The position numbers and the translations under genes were made by a program. This document shows positions 13,801 to 28,800 of a stretch of 64,000 nt of DNA, in pieces. The stretch spans positions 90,435,980-90,499,979 of the forward strand of contig CP136063.1 of the NCBI GenBank assembly GCA_032622095.1, given 5' to 3'. This DNA is from Siphonodentalium dalli (lineage: Eukaryota > Mollusca > Scaphopoda > Gadilida > Siphonodentaliidae). How positions within the stretch are numbered: the stretch's first letter is position 1; the number at the start of each line of letters is the position of its first letter. The notes beneath the pieces are model-generated. The model was not told the origin of the DNA. It ran no database searches and was given only the letters and a program-made list of their open reading frames with translations.

Positions 13801-16800
13801 TTATAGTATTTTAATCATATTTTATGGCATAGATTGTTATTAAAACCATATATCAAGGCACTTAAAAAAAAAAAAAAATTAAGTGGGCCTTTAATTATTT
13901 CACCATCAGTGTCATCATTCTATTCAGAAGAGAGAGCATGATTTGATGATTCATCATCATTAGATGTCAGAACAGTTATCTGACATTAAAGATGAGACGG
14001 TATTCAATTATTGAGCATGACCATCATCATAAGGGCAAATTACTAACAAATAACGTACAAATATCCTATTTTGCCATATTAAAGTTAGGCCACACAAAAA
14101 GTTGATAATCTGTTTCTCAAGACACTTTTTTTTTCAAAGCAAGCAGGCAGGCAGTTTCTATATTTATTTTTTGGGCCAAAATTTACCGGCAGGCAGGTTT
14201 TTATTTGTTTATCCCCGAATTGAATAACCAATGTTTTGGACTTAAATCTGACTATTTGATTTGGTTTTATAAAAAAAATTAATGTATTAAATGTAACACC
14301 TGACTGAACCATCTATATATACAATGTATACAATAAAAAACAAAAATATAAACTTTTATAAAAGTGAATTAACGAATAAATTACCAGATCAAAACTTTAT
14401 TTTCTTTGTCACCACTTCTACCATCACTTGGGAATGTTCAACTTGTTGATAGTGCAACCTTGTATATATGTATCAATAGCTATGTTATGTTAATTAGGAA
14501 AAAAACTCCTAAGCAAAAAAAGTGCCAAGAAAAAATATTGAATAGAACTCTCCATTAATCTCAGATAATAAGTAATATTGAATATAAAAATTTAAATAAC
14601 AATCAGTCGCAGACGACGGTATCCCCCGCCGAATTGTGCAGTTGGGGAAGTGCATTCTTAATGTTTGCGTTCTCAGTATGTGCTAAACAAGAGGTGGGAT
14701 TTTGTCAAAAAGCCTGGCTTGCGAACTCATTTTAGGTACTGACATTTTTGGAAATTAGCCATGTGACGTCTGTTTATTATTTTCCCAATAACTCAGTGAA
14801 TAACTCTGCTGAAAATATCCGGCCGGACCTGGTTTGGGAACTCGTTCTAGATACTGGTCATGTTAACTCATATACCAAAAATCTGTTAAATCCGTCGACA
14901 TTTGTGGAAATGAGCCCTGTGACGTCGTCCCAAGTCCTATAACTCCGGTAAAAATATCTGGCCAGACCTGGCTTGCGAACACATTCTAGGTAATGGTCAG
15001 GTGAACTCGTATACCAAAAATATTTGAAATCCGTTGACATTTGTTCAAGTTATGATTCCTACAGACGGACGCCATTCCTATATCCTATAGGATATGTAAT
15101 TTGTACGAGTCATAACTTGATCTTGAACAAATGTCAACGGATTTAAAAGATTTTTGGTATATGAGTTCACCTGACCATAACCTAGAATGAGTTCGCAAGC
15201 AACGGAGATATTGGACTTTGTTTATTATTTTTGTCGAATTTACCAAATAGCAAATAGACAATGTCACAGGGCTCATTCCTATTTTCAATTTGGAGGGGGA
15301 TAAAAAAAAGAGTTTTTTTTTTATGGCAGGCAGGATGAATACCTTGTAGTGTGTGATGAAAACCACCCAGTGACGCTTATTTTAATGGGGCGGCGGTGTC
15401 TGAGAAACAGATCATTAATTTTGTGATGGCCTTCGTATACAATGAATAACTGGTTGCTATCGTATTTCAAAAATTACCATTTTTTAATTATTATACTTAC
15501 TTTGACGACTACACAACTGCAGCCAACCACTTTTCTTGCTTTACCTTCTTTGTCGATTTTACACAAACCAGCCCATTCTCCTAGTTTCTTATTGTTATCA
15601 ACCTGCAAGACAGACGTATTCCATCCATTACCATAAAATAAGAGCATTAAAAATATAAAATTATCAAAACATTCCAGAACCGAGGTGGCCAATTCGGACT
15701 TTATTCAAGGTCTATCTTCTGCTTCAAGTCAACCTGTTTTTAAAGTTTTAATTCTCTTACGGCCAAAAAAAAGAAGATTGTATGTTTCCGATAACGGAGC
15801 GAAAAAATTAGGGTAGGTAGGTAGGGAAATTTTTTTTTTTAATTTTATTTTGATATTTTCTATCCAGCTTCATAAATATTGAACTACCTCGACCGAAATG
15901 ACATAAAATGCCAACTCGGGTTGAGGGGAAAGTATTACTTGATCAACACGGTGGAAATGTACATTAAGATTGATAAAAGATCAAACTTACTTCATGCTTA
16001 TAAAGTATGTTTTTTATTATTCACATTCCATATTTTCATAAATTTGGCTATAAACTTGGTACGAAATTCATGTCGCTAACTTTTTATAAGAATTTTACAC
16101 ATAATACCGCCATTATACCGTACTTGTATTGCGACGACTACATCCCATTGTCTGGAGGTAGTCATGAGTACACCCAACCTAGCATGCCTGGTTTTTGGAA
16201 ACAGTAGCTATACATGTACACCTAACATGTGGTGATAACCTCTATACATGTACATGTATATATACATATAAACACCCACCATGTCTGTTGATAGTGTTCC
16301 TATGTTTCATAAGATCCAAACAAGGCATAAAGCAGGCAGGAGATCCACTCTCAGGAAATTAAAATTGAAAAATGCATGCCCATCAGTCAACAACCCATCA
16401 CACACCTGGGGGCATTTGAGACAGCAGTCACTTCATGGTCACTTTTCACAGGGATATGTTAGAAACCATGTGTTTTGAACACTAATGACCATCAATATTT
16501 AAGTGCATTATTGGTAAAAACAATAAAAAAGAAAAAAAAAAAAAAAAATTTTTTTTGACCTTTTCTCAAAATATCAATAAAAAGATTTAATAGGGTCGCG
16601 GGTTATTGTTAGGGTCGGTCGATGTACGGAAACATAGCATTTTTTTTTTTTGGCCTAATCAAAAATTCTAAGAACCGTATTACGAAAGCGGATATTCTGC
16701 TTAACGGCAGGTAACCAGTATCAAGACTTAATAGATCATTTAATATTAAAGATAACCAAACTTGTAAAAGAAAACAATGGGAGGTATCTCGTTGTAGCTG

Positions 16801-19800
16801 ACCCAGCATTTGAGTTTGAAAAGTTAATTTTCAAGATGTTGGCTGATGTGACCTCTCTCAGAGCGCTATGGGATGAAACCATCACCGTAAATCAGCTATG
16901 GTAGATTCAACCGTTCTCATCATGAAGATCGTAGCACTTGTGAGTAGAGCAAAAAAAAATATTTTTTAAGCCTTTAAATATTGATCTAAATTGATAAACA
17001 AAACCTTCCATTTAGCAATATAATTCATTTGGTTGTCCAAGATCTCAATATCCAGAAAATTTCCAAATCCCTATTAAAATATTTGTTTATTTATGTGGCA
17101 AAAAAAATTCTAGGTGGAGAAAACTCCACTAAAAGAAAGTCTGGATGGAAGACCTCATAAATTGCAGGTGCACAGGTTCCCATGGAACTAAATATATGTA
17201 TCAAGTTTCAAAACAATCGACTGCAAAATATAGTAATACAAGCTCGGACATTTATTAGAAAACAATCAGAACTAAAACTACAATGTAAGTTAACATCCGG
17301 AAACCAAAATACGCAAATTCCAAATCAACAGCATAACTCCAGTAAAAGAGGGTGGCCCAAACTCAATTTCGAACTTGACCTATGTTTTCGTGGAGTAATC
17401 CATATACCTAATGTGAAAACAATCTAATAATTAAAACTAATGTTTTCACCCGGGACGAACAGAGACTTAACAATTTCTATTGTACATGTTCTGCTTGCTG
17501 TTCACTGCTCAATTTTGTTGCAGTAATTACCTTTCTCAGAGCGCTATGGGATGAAACCATCACTTAACATCAGGTATGGTCGTTTCAACCGTTCTCATCA
17601 CTAATAAATAAAATATACGCCATATTATATACCATTTGAAAGAGGAAGCTCGAAATTTCAAATTGTATTATCAACTTATCTGGTGTAATAAACAGTGAAC
17701 ATGTTTTTGTTTTGTTACCGCTGTGTTTTCGTGCTTAAGTTTTTTTCATCTGGATTTAGTGCAAAAATGTATTATTTTCAATGGAGGGGTAATAACTCAA
17801 ATCTTATAGAATTATTCCCCTTCCATTGAAAATACATTTTTTAGTTTGAATTTCTCTATTGGCATCTTCTGAGACACACATGTTTCAAATGGTGATGAAT
17901 TATAGTATTTTAATCATATTTTATGGCATAGATTGTTATTAAAACCATATATCAAGGCACTAACAAAATTTTCAAGATGTTGGCTGATGTGACCTCTCTC
18001 AGAGCGCTATGGGATGAAACCATCACAGTAAATCAGCTATGGTAGATTCAACCGTTCTCATCATGAAGATCGTAGCACTTGTGAGTATTTGTGAGTCAAC
18101 AGAGCAAAACAGTTTATTTTTTAAGCCTTATTGATCTAAATTGATAAACAAAACCTTCCATTTAGCAATATAATTCATTTGGTTGGCCATGATCTCTATA
18201 TCCAGAAAATTTCCAAATCCCTATTAAAATATTTGTTTATTCATGTGGCAAAAAAAATTCTAGGTGGATAAAGGGGGACAACTCCACTAAAAGAAAGTCT
18301 GGGTGGAAGACCTCATAAATTGCAGGTGCACAGGTTCCCATGGAACTAAATATATGTATCAAGTCTCAAAACAATCTACTGCAAAATATAGCAATACAAT
18401 CTCAGACATTTATTATAAAACAATCAGAACTAAAACTACAATGTAAGTTGACATCCGGAAACCAAAAGACGCAAATTCCAAATCAACAGCATAACTCCAG
18501 TAAAAGAGGGTGGCCCAAACTCAATTTCGAACTTGACCTATGTTTTCGTGGAGTAATCCATATACCTAATGTGAAAACAATCTAATAATTAAAACTAATG
18601 TTTTCACCCGGGACGAACAGAGACTTAACAATTTCTATTGTACATGTTCTGCTGTTCACTGCTCAATTTTGTTGCAGTAATTACCTTTCTCAGAGCGCTA
18701 TGGGATGAAACCATCATTTAACATCAGGTATGGTCGTTTCAACCATTCTCATCACTGAAAGGCTTTTTATTAAGACATATTATGTACTTACTTCAGTGAA
18801 TAAACCCGATAAGTTTCCACTGGAAGAATGTAGCAATCAATGCCAATCATCATAGATTATCAAAATAAAAAACCACATCGATTGTACCATTTCAGTGAAC
18901 ACAACATGACGCGTTTGAATTATCTACTACTTTATTCGGAATAAATTAATGGGCAAAAACATCGCAGCAATGATTCCGCCAACAATGGTCACTGCATGTA
19001 ATCTGTTTATAACAATGTCATGGTTTTCTGCCTATTTTGATATCAAATTTATGAAAATTATGACATGATCCTTTGTTGAGTTCACATCAGTTTAACCCTG
19101 ATCACCAATGGATTCTACCATCCATTAATCCATTAATGTGTAGGGTAAAGAGAATGGTCTATTCATTTGTGGGGGGGGGGGGGGGTTTCATTAGGGATGT
19201 TCAGATAACAGACAGAAAACTCCCAGGAAATAATCTGTAGGAATGTTTCATATCTGAGAAAGTAAAATTTAACTATAAATTATTGTCCTTGCAAGACTTC
19301 TCAACTGAGATAAGAAAGTTTAGCAAGCAAGTTGAGCAAATAGAAGGCTGCAATAGTCTGCAGGGTATGCCGATGAATTCAAATCTAAAATCCAATATGG
19401 CTGCTGGGTGGCCATTTTTTTTTTTTAAATTCGGGAAAAAAATTATGGCTGCCATCTAGAGTTCACTTCCAAGATCCAATATGATGGGCTTGTCCCAGAT
19501 GGGACTAAGTAATACCTCCCGTATTCAAAATGTTATTTGAGTGAAGTAGCCATTACCATATATTGGGCACTGAAATTATGACAACAGGTATCTCTAACCC
19601 TAAACCCCCTAACCCTAACCCCTAATCAGAAATCCACAAAAAAGTCAGACAGACATCATAATCGCAGGTGCACAGGTTCCCATGGTACTAAATATCAGTG
19701 CCAAGATTAAAAAACATTGACCTAAAAATGTAGGAATAAAAGCTCGGACAAAATTATACATGTTGTGAAAATATTTTAAGACGAAAAAGGGGGGATAACT

Positions 19801-22800
19801 CCTCCAAAAAAAGTCCGACAGACGTCATAATCGCAGGTGCACAGGTTCACATGGTGGTTGATGTCTGTGCCAAGTTTCACGGAAATTTATCAAAAAAACG
19901 ACAGAAAAACTCCGGACAAATTTGTGTCGAAGAACGGACAGCTCTATACCAGTATGGCCCCCCCCCCCCCACAACTCGTTGCGGGGGGTATAATTAATTG
20001 TATAGATGATTGGATGAGGGATGTGGCCTGATGGGTGTGCCAAAGGGTTTAGTCATATGAAGAGTATCTAAGATAGCTGCAGTGGCCAAGTTTTTCATCT
20101 AAAATTGTTAAAATTTGATAGCTCCCATCCAGGTGATACCAAACATGCCTTAAATTTTAGAAAACAATTTCCAATAAATGTGGGCTGCAGGGTGTGCAGA
20201 TGTATTCAAATTTGAAATCAAGATGGCTGCCATGTTTTTTAACTAGTTTTTGGCTCCCATCTGGAGGTCGCCCCGAAGATCCATACAATCGGATGAGATG
20301 TGACCTATGGGTGTGCTAAAGTAAATTGTGGATAGATGCAGACTGATAAAATCCCATGGTAATAGGTTAATGGGTGGACCAAACTCAAATTTGAACTTGA
20401 CCTATATTTTAATGCGAGTAACCGATATACCAAATTTGAAAAGATAGAACTAAAACCAATGTTATCATCTGCAAAACAATCTGGGACATATGGACACATG
20501 ATTATTTCAATAGGACATGTTCTGTTCACTGCTCAAATTTTGTTGCAGTAATTACCTTTCTCAGAGCGCTATGGGATGAAACCATCATTTAACATCAGGT
20601 ATGGTCGTTTCAACCATTCTCATCAATGAAAGGCGGTTTACTGAATGGATTATACAGACTAACGAACGTCAACATGTGGACTCCATGTTGACACTTAGCA
20701 GTCCACAATAATAGCCACGGCAAAAAGCAATACCATGAGAAATGCCGTGGCAACATGTGCAATCTATAATGCCACAGCAATGTCATGGAATATTTTCCCC
20801 CAATTTCGAGGGCTCACTTAGCCAAACATCCCTACACATGAATCTATGAGTATCAAGTAACTGAGTCAGGAGTCAACGAGTCTTGTTTATATACTCACTC
20901 TTATGAGATTGATTCCGTGTTCAGCACACAGGGCTTCAACGAGTTTGACGTAGCTCGCTTCATCACAGTTGTTAGCAAGCACGCAAAGATGAGCCTGTCG
21001 TCTGTAAATAAATTAGGTAAAAAATAATTATTAAATGCAGCTGAATATACATTTTCGCAATGAGTATATTAAAACGGGAAACAATGGGAACAGATGTGCC
21101 ACATGAGGCTAAGGCCATTAATAATTAATTCAATGTTTAGCATCATCCTTCAATCCAAGAACTAAATTCGGAATGCAGTAATTATTGCCTATTAGTCCAG
21201 GAGATATTGGTCGACCTCTGCACCCGCCCCAGGACTCAACTTCACCCCAATAATTTTCTTCCTTAAGGTCTCCTCTAATTTTTTTCACTTGTTAACAAGA
21301 AAAAAAAGTGGCCGCAGACTCCAGACAAGATGGCGTCCATTTTTATTAAATGCACCAGGTCTCTTTGATCGCCATTATAGTAAAGATGATATCACATGCG
21401 GTCTTGTTTTCCGCTCGATTCGTTATGCCAATATACAACCCTTACAAATTAGCCAAAAATCCGACACCAGAATCCAATATGGCCACCAAGATGGCCACCG
21501 AAATGTGAAAATATGCTATTTTTCTGATATGTTACCACCTTTTGTTTGTCTCTGTGGGAAATGTTGGCATCTTTGCGTCATGTTATACATTTATCATATA
21601 GAGGAGTCATTGGCGAACACATGGGGACCATAACATGCATTCATTGCAGGATATTTTTGTCCGATATCACGTTTTCCCAAATGCCGGTATAATAGGTCAA
21701 AGCCAGTCCTTCGAATTTGGAAAACGTAGGTGCGCGATATATCGCTCGGAGCTTTTGGGATTTGCGCGCGCCTTTTTTGAGGGAGCACAATTTAAATTAT
21801 CATCGATGAAATGATTACTGAATAAATACAAACTCAAGTATAATGATACACACGTATAATTCCAAGTGTGGCAACAGAAACAGAAATAAAAACATGTTTA
21901 TATTATACAATAGTCCACATGATAATAACATCAACAATCCCGGTGAATCTGATCACGGTAATTAGTCGACTTCCGCCTCTGAGAGCGCATGCTCATCAGA
22001 CTCGATTAAAGCTTCAAACTCGGAAGTGGAATCCGAATCGCTACCGGAATCAGATTGCCAGGGAGCAAACTACTTTTAAAATTTTGATTAGTATATAGCT
22101 AGTCAATTATTGTAATTGAATAGCATCCATTCCGAATTGAATAGCTATTTTTATGGGCCTAATATCTCGGTGAATTAAAAGTAATAATGTCACACATGTG
22201 AATTACGTCCCAGTGAGCACACGCGACAGCTTGTCTGGGACTAATTTGTCACATATTATCTTTAGAATTAGCGCTTTTAAGATTGCACACTTTTGCCCTT
22301 TTAGGCAGTGTCACCATCACTATCCGACATGAATGATGATACAGTATAAACCCTAATCTAATATTCAAATGAATCGGCGAATCCCGCATGCCGAAACATC
22401 AAACGAGGCCGCCAATGAATTGACACGCTTTTTGCGGGAACTCGCACGTGCAGCAGTTGTGATGAGGTGTCACCCCAATCATTGAGTGCGAAAGACGCCG
22501 CTTTGATCTTTGTTACCAGGTTCGTAATCAACGTCATCCCTGCTGAGAAAGATACATGGTGAATAGTCTTGTCGGCGTTTAACCATTGCTGTGTTGTTTG
22601 TTAAAATCTCGTTCACTGGTTGCAATTTCCGAGGCGCGCATTTGAAATTTTCGGCGTACGCATTTAATAACTCGCTGGTTTTTAGATCCGCCTCAAAATC
22701 GAAGGACTGTCAAAGCCGAATCTACGTTAATAACGCGATGTAATGTTTCGAATCAATGAATGTTATTGCTATTGTAACACCCATGCATATATATGTGCAG

Positions 22801-25800
22801 GAGATACTCAAGCTAGGATTCCTCTTATACCTGAATTGAGGAATATTTACCCAAATCCAAGATGGTGGCCATCGGATTTTAACATCAGTGAGCATTATTG
22901 TCATGACAACCACACCTGGCTGCTTACTATTGTGAGTTGGGAACACTTAGGCGAAGAACGTTCCTTGTACCATATCCAAATAAAAGTCCCCCAAATCCAA
23001 AATGGCAGACAGATTTTGAAAAATCACCGAAATTCCCTCATTCACATCATTGGGCATTATTGTCGAGACAACTCCACCCATGCTTACAGTCGAGTTGGAA
23101 ATACTGAGGTGAAGTAATTACATTACACCTCATGCAAGAAATTGTTTTCAAAATCGAAGATGGCGGCCGAAATTTGAAAACAAGTCGACATTCCTTTACT
23201 TTCTTACGATGGGCATTATAGTTTCGTGATTTCTATCCACCATTACATGTTGATATGGAATAGTGACCTGAAGTATTCATTAGGGTTTGGCAATTGATAC
23301 TCGCAGCCAATATCGCTGCTAAATTGGCGGCTAGAAATTGAAAAGAAATCGATATTTTCACATATTAATTTCAACTTTTTGTCATAATATCGGTATGTAT
23401 GGACTAAACTGTACATACACCATCTACTAGTTCAACTTAAAAGGTATCAAAACGCATAACATAGCTTGTATCCTTCTGGAAAGATGAACAACCACAATTA
23501 ATATCGCGATGTGGCATTTCAAAATCCATTCTCCACTTAGCGCCGATAATGGCTGTAAGCGTAGGTGCACCGAATAGTTATGTCAGAACAATTACCTGAC
23601 AACAGATTCTGATTTGCCACGTCACGTCCATAATTATCTGGACCAGCTTCCATTTCTTTGTCTGATAAATCTAGGTCGCTCACACCGACAAAGTATTCAC
23701 CACTTCCTGGGAGTAGGGTCCCTCTAATCATAACGTAATTCATTTTCCGGTGTCTAGCTTACGATTTTAAATGTTTGCTAAATATGATATTTGTGCGTCA
23801 TCTTGAACTAGGAAGGCATATGACCGATGAGTATACAAGCTTACAGAAGGTCATCTCTATGTATGTGTCTCATACCCCATGGGGATAACGACATGTACAC
23901 CTGGCGAACCAGTTAGCTAGTCACTTCTCAATAGATGGTTCGTCAACTCACAAACTCAGCGAACGCATTGGCATATGTGGACAACTTCGACAGTGTTTCG
24001 AAGGTTGCTAGCTGTCTCATTCCCTTGGACAGATGTCTATCTGCTAAGGAGAAGACCATAGTGTACAGACTACCCACACTTCTTGACCATGATCCGAAGC
24101 AAACTGTGCGACGCCCCGCAGTTGTCTGGTCGAATATCTCCCAGCAGAGAAGAACAATGCTCGCGGTGCTAGTTTGTGGACATGCGCCATGATAGTGGGA
24201 ATGAAGTGGGCCACCGTATACACCACCCCTACACCTGGTGCATGTTTAAGATATAGAATGTCATGCGTGTCGGTTTTATTTGGTGTGGTAAGATTGTATT
24301 TCCACATCCGTTACGAAGCCTTTCTGATTAAACTACGTACATTTTTGTCTGGATAATACTATGCTAGACTCCATCAAAACAGTCGGATGGACTAAAGGAT
24401 AATGTCTTTATAGCATGAATGTATGCATTTTTTGTTATACTCTCTCAGGGTTAGTGTCAGTATGTGGGCGGTATAATTCAAGAAAATGTCAGGAACTGTG
24501 GTGCATTTATAGAACAATTTACATTCTCGATGGCAATGGCTGTGGACGTTTGGGAACGCGACCTTTATGATCATATAGCTTTATATATATAACTTAAGAA
24601 TATAGTAGTGGATGTCTCATGCAGGAAAATGGTCGCAATGGTGATGTTACCAAGAAATCACTCGGTGTACCAACGTTTGTTGAACTGAATGCAAGAGCTC
24701 ATCAACGTAACATTCCTCTGGATGTTCTTCGCGTTGAACATTTCACCCTTTTGTTGATGGCATTTGTACTTTCTTGAACCATACCACCCAGCGTGACATA
24801 TCAACCAACTATCAAAGGTATCACCTTTAAGAAAGACTACACCCCAATATTGGTGGGGCTTATACAGCAGTAGCCAATGGCACACGCCTGGTCCAGTTGT
24901 TAAAATGGCTTCCAAACGGATAGGAACATACAATCTTAGCATACAAGGAAAGCAAAGCCACACATGAGATCCTGTCTGAATCTAAAACATAACAAAATAA
25001 GGGGTGGTACAGTCATGGTCCAATTCCATTTCCACTATCATGACACATACCCACAAACTAGCACCGTGTGTATTGTTATCTGCTTGGATCTGTTCGGTGA
25101 GACGATTGCTGGACGCCAACAAGCTTGTTCTTATGCAGGGTTTCCCCCAGGCTGGCTGCGGCCACACGGACCCATTCCCCTCGCAGATGATCTGTTTGAT
25201 TCATGCATGTACCAAATGTCAGTAGCAATATGTCGTAAAAAAACGGGAGTTCGGGGGGTTAAACAGAATACTGGTGAAAGAGCGGGTCATTAGATATAGC
25301 GTAAAATGTTGTGGTAACATCAAAGAATGCCGGACTGTTGAGTACGGATGTTTTTGTGCACGGGATTCCATGGATGAAACTACTCACTCTCGAAGACCCC
25401 GTCCTATCGTACGATTACATAATTGGATCAAAGAACACCCAATTGCGGAGTCGGGACATTTTTATGCACGGGATATTCGTGGATGAAACTACTTAATGTT
25501 GATCATTTATCTTATTGCTGTATTATCATTTGTTTTGAGTTCGATGTCAGTGAAGTTCCTGAAAAATACATGTGTTTATCTACGTGTGTTGATTATTATG
25601 CGTATATTGCCATGCTTACTTAACAAAATCCCAAAGTGATTTATTTCACAAAAATACGGAACCTGTCCCAAATCAGTCTTTATAGTGACAACACCATTCA
25701 TTTGGGCCATATTACATGCATGAAGGATAAACACAAACACATACCCCCCCATGGTATCACTTTCCCCATGTTTACTGGTCATTTATTCAACAAAACATCG

Positions 25801-28800
25801 TCATATTTAAAACAGTTTATTAAAGAAAAACAAGCACTCATTTATTATTTAGACAATCGGAAATCCCGATGTTCAAACCCGAGTACCGATTGTCATCCGA
25901 TGGGCCACAATCGGCCGATTCCGATTGTCGTTCCCGATTATCGGCTCATCACTAGTCATAATATGACTATTCGGCGCACCTATACACGGTTACGGCCAGT
26001 ATGAGCCCTTAGTGGAGAATGGATTTTGAAATGCCACATCGCGATTGTGGGTTTTCACCCTTCCAAAAGGCTACGACTTACATTGGAACTAATAGATGGC
26101 TTATATTATGTACCGTTTCGTACATAGATATGACAAAAAGTTGAAATTATGTGATAATATCGGCTTCTTTTCAATTTCTGGCCGCCATATTGACTGAGTA
26201 TCACTTGCCAAACCCTAATGAATAATTAATACATATCAACATGTAATGGTGGGTAGAAATCGCGAAACAATAACGCCCGTCCTAAGAAAGTAAAGGAATG
26301 TAGGAGTGTTTTCAAATTTCGGTTGCCATTTTGGCCACCATCTTCGATTTGGAAAACCATTTCTTGCATGAGATTAATGTAATTACTTCACCTCAGTATT
26401 TCCAACTCAACTGTATGCATGGATGGAGTTGTCTTGACAATAATGCCCAATGATGTGAATATGAGGGAATTTCGGCGATTTTTCAAAATCTGTCCGCCAT
26501 TGTGGGCGCCATTTTGGATTTGGGTAAATATTCCTCAACTCGGGTATAAGAGGAATCCTAGCTCGAGTATCTCCTGCACATATATATGCATGGGTGTTGT
26601 TATAATAGCAATAACATTCATTGATTCGAAACATTCAGCCCTTTTAATTCAGATTGTTTGGCTTCGGCAATCTGCTACGGCAACCCTTTATCGTGGCCCA
26701 GTTTGCTTCAGCAAATGGCTTCGGCATTGCTGATTGCCGTAGCCAATTATGAGGGCTGAACATTACATCGCGTTATTAACGTAGATTCGGCTTTGACCTA
26801 TTATACCGGCATTTGGGAAAATGTTATATCGGACAAAAATATCCAGTAATGAATGTATATTATGGTCCCCATGTGTTCGCCAATGACTCCTATATACGAT
26901 AAATGTATAACATGACGCAAAGATGCCAACATTTTCCCACAGAGACAAACGAAAGGTGGTAACATGTCAGAACGAGAGGCCGATCACGATCAGCAGATGT
27001 TAACCCATCCCTTGGCAATAAAAATTTAATATGATCGGATAAATGAGAATTTTGGTGTTGAATTATAGAGTATACTGTTATGTACTATTATAGACAAATG
27101 TACATAACACAAATTATTGGAATTTATGGGTCACTGGCATTTATATAAGAGAATGCACTGGTACAGGATCTGTAATGCTAAACCGCCACAGCCAGCAAGC
27201 CCATGGGTTAAATGTGTAGGTGTGACCTGGACATGGAATACTTGGGTTAAGAGAGTCCAATTTAAGTTTACAATAATAATGTGTCCTAGTATACAGATAA
27301 GCAACCTCACCACTGACCCATTAATATCAATTATATAGCAGAGCTGTCAAAATATCACAGGAATTGTTTATGTTGAACACTGACCTCTGATGTCAATTAT
27401 AATGATATCAGACCATCTGAAGATATAACTCTGCAGCAGAGATGTCTACTGTTAATATCATGTGATGTTTATTGTTGAATCTTTATTTTAAATTAGATAC
27501 CATAGCCTTCTTTATCAGATTATTTGCACATTGGCATAAGAGACATCAGAAAATAATATAGCCTTATCAATAGCCAAGTAGTCCAAAGGCAATTGGTGAA
27601 TTGGATTTAATGTTGCTCCAAACAGATTTACCAGTACATAACACAAGATTTTGGACCGATTTAATCAAATTTGGTGTGGTGATTCGGGGTACCCTTGGCA
27701 GAGTTATAATGGTGTTAGTTTTTCAAATTTTTTTAACTTAAAAACTTTTTAATTATTTAAAAAAATTAAACGGACACATTGGAAATCTTTTTATCAACTT
27801 TTATCATAATCAATATCTAAATGAAAACAAATGACAATGTCAATGACATTTTTTTTATTATTATAAAAGTTAAAAGTAAATTTTTTTTTAAATTGATTTT
27901 TTTTTTTCTTCATTTTTTCTTCGAAAAAGGGTCATAACTCCTTTAAAATTAATCGGATCAAACCCATATTCGAACTCGATCTGTTTGAGTTTGGGCAGAA
28001 TGCGTGAATTCTAAGTTGAAAAAGGGTCATAACTCTAACAAAATCTCAGATCAAACCCAAATTCGAACTCGATCTGTATTTTGGGCTGAGAAACCCACAT
28101 ACAAAATTTGGTTTCGATTGGATAGAAAATGTTTGAGTTATCGCAGGCCTGGCATTCTGAGGCGAGCGATAAAATCGCTCGCCTACCGCCCGCCTGAAAA
28201 TAATCCAGGCGGACGAAATAACGCCCTCCCAAACGGCAAAACATCGCTCTCCAGGACCCGGGTGTAAGTAATGATCTATGTACTAACAGAGTCGGCAACG
28301 AAGTGTTAAACGATGTCGGTATGGGACCTTTGATCTATAAGCCGCATTCTGACTGTCCCTGGCGAAATGTACAAGCGATATTGATTACGTTGTAGCAACA
28401 TTTCCACCGGAAGCACGTGCCTCTGTGAAATAAGACACACCGTTCAGAGTTATGTCACTTTGAAGTATTGCGTCATGCCTCCCACGCAACTGGACAGTGC
28501 TATATAATGTCAGGCATCATCGAGGCATTGTTAGAACTTGAATATTTACTATGTCTGATTTAATCATTTGGCAAACATTTTCGCCCTCCTGTGCTCGGCA
28601 CAAATAATAGCCCTCCTAGACCTTTTCAGGAGGGCGATTTTTAGCTCTCCTAGATTTCTGAGAATGCCAGGCCTGGTTATCGCATTACTCGTAAAGTGTC
28701 TACGGACAGACAGACAGACGGACGAACGGCGAGTGGTCAATCCGGGCAACGACACTGTTTACCATACTATGGTATGGGTAAACATAAAAATAGCATATTT

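Larger units (their letters stand above)
16829..18755. repeat. Tandem duplication of a snoRNA-pair unit (about 1.15 kb)
   Basis: 16829-17601 and 17969-18755 are two copies of one segment, each carrying a subtype 1 then a subtype 2 family B snoRNA candidate, separated by 'CTAGGTGGA..', 'CAGGTTCCCATGGAACTAAA' and 'GTTTTCACCCGGGACGAACA'. The copies are joined by 17606-17960, which matches the piggyBac-like MITE interior. The 81-residue plus-strand frames at 17182-17427 and 18340-18585 are shared only because of the duplication. Confidence 0.8.

Noticed and set aside
17182-18585. Pair of nearly identical 81-residue plus-strand frames (17182-17427, 18340-18585)
   Set aside because: Similarity comes from the 1.15-kb tandem duplication. 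They are antisense to RPS12 in dispersed-repeat sequence with no recognisable domain.
22743-23117. 124-residue plus-strand frame in palindrome 1
   Set aside because: The matching arm at 26407-26634 encodes only a broken version. The frame is repeat sequence with no known domain.
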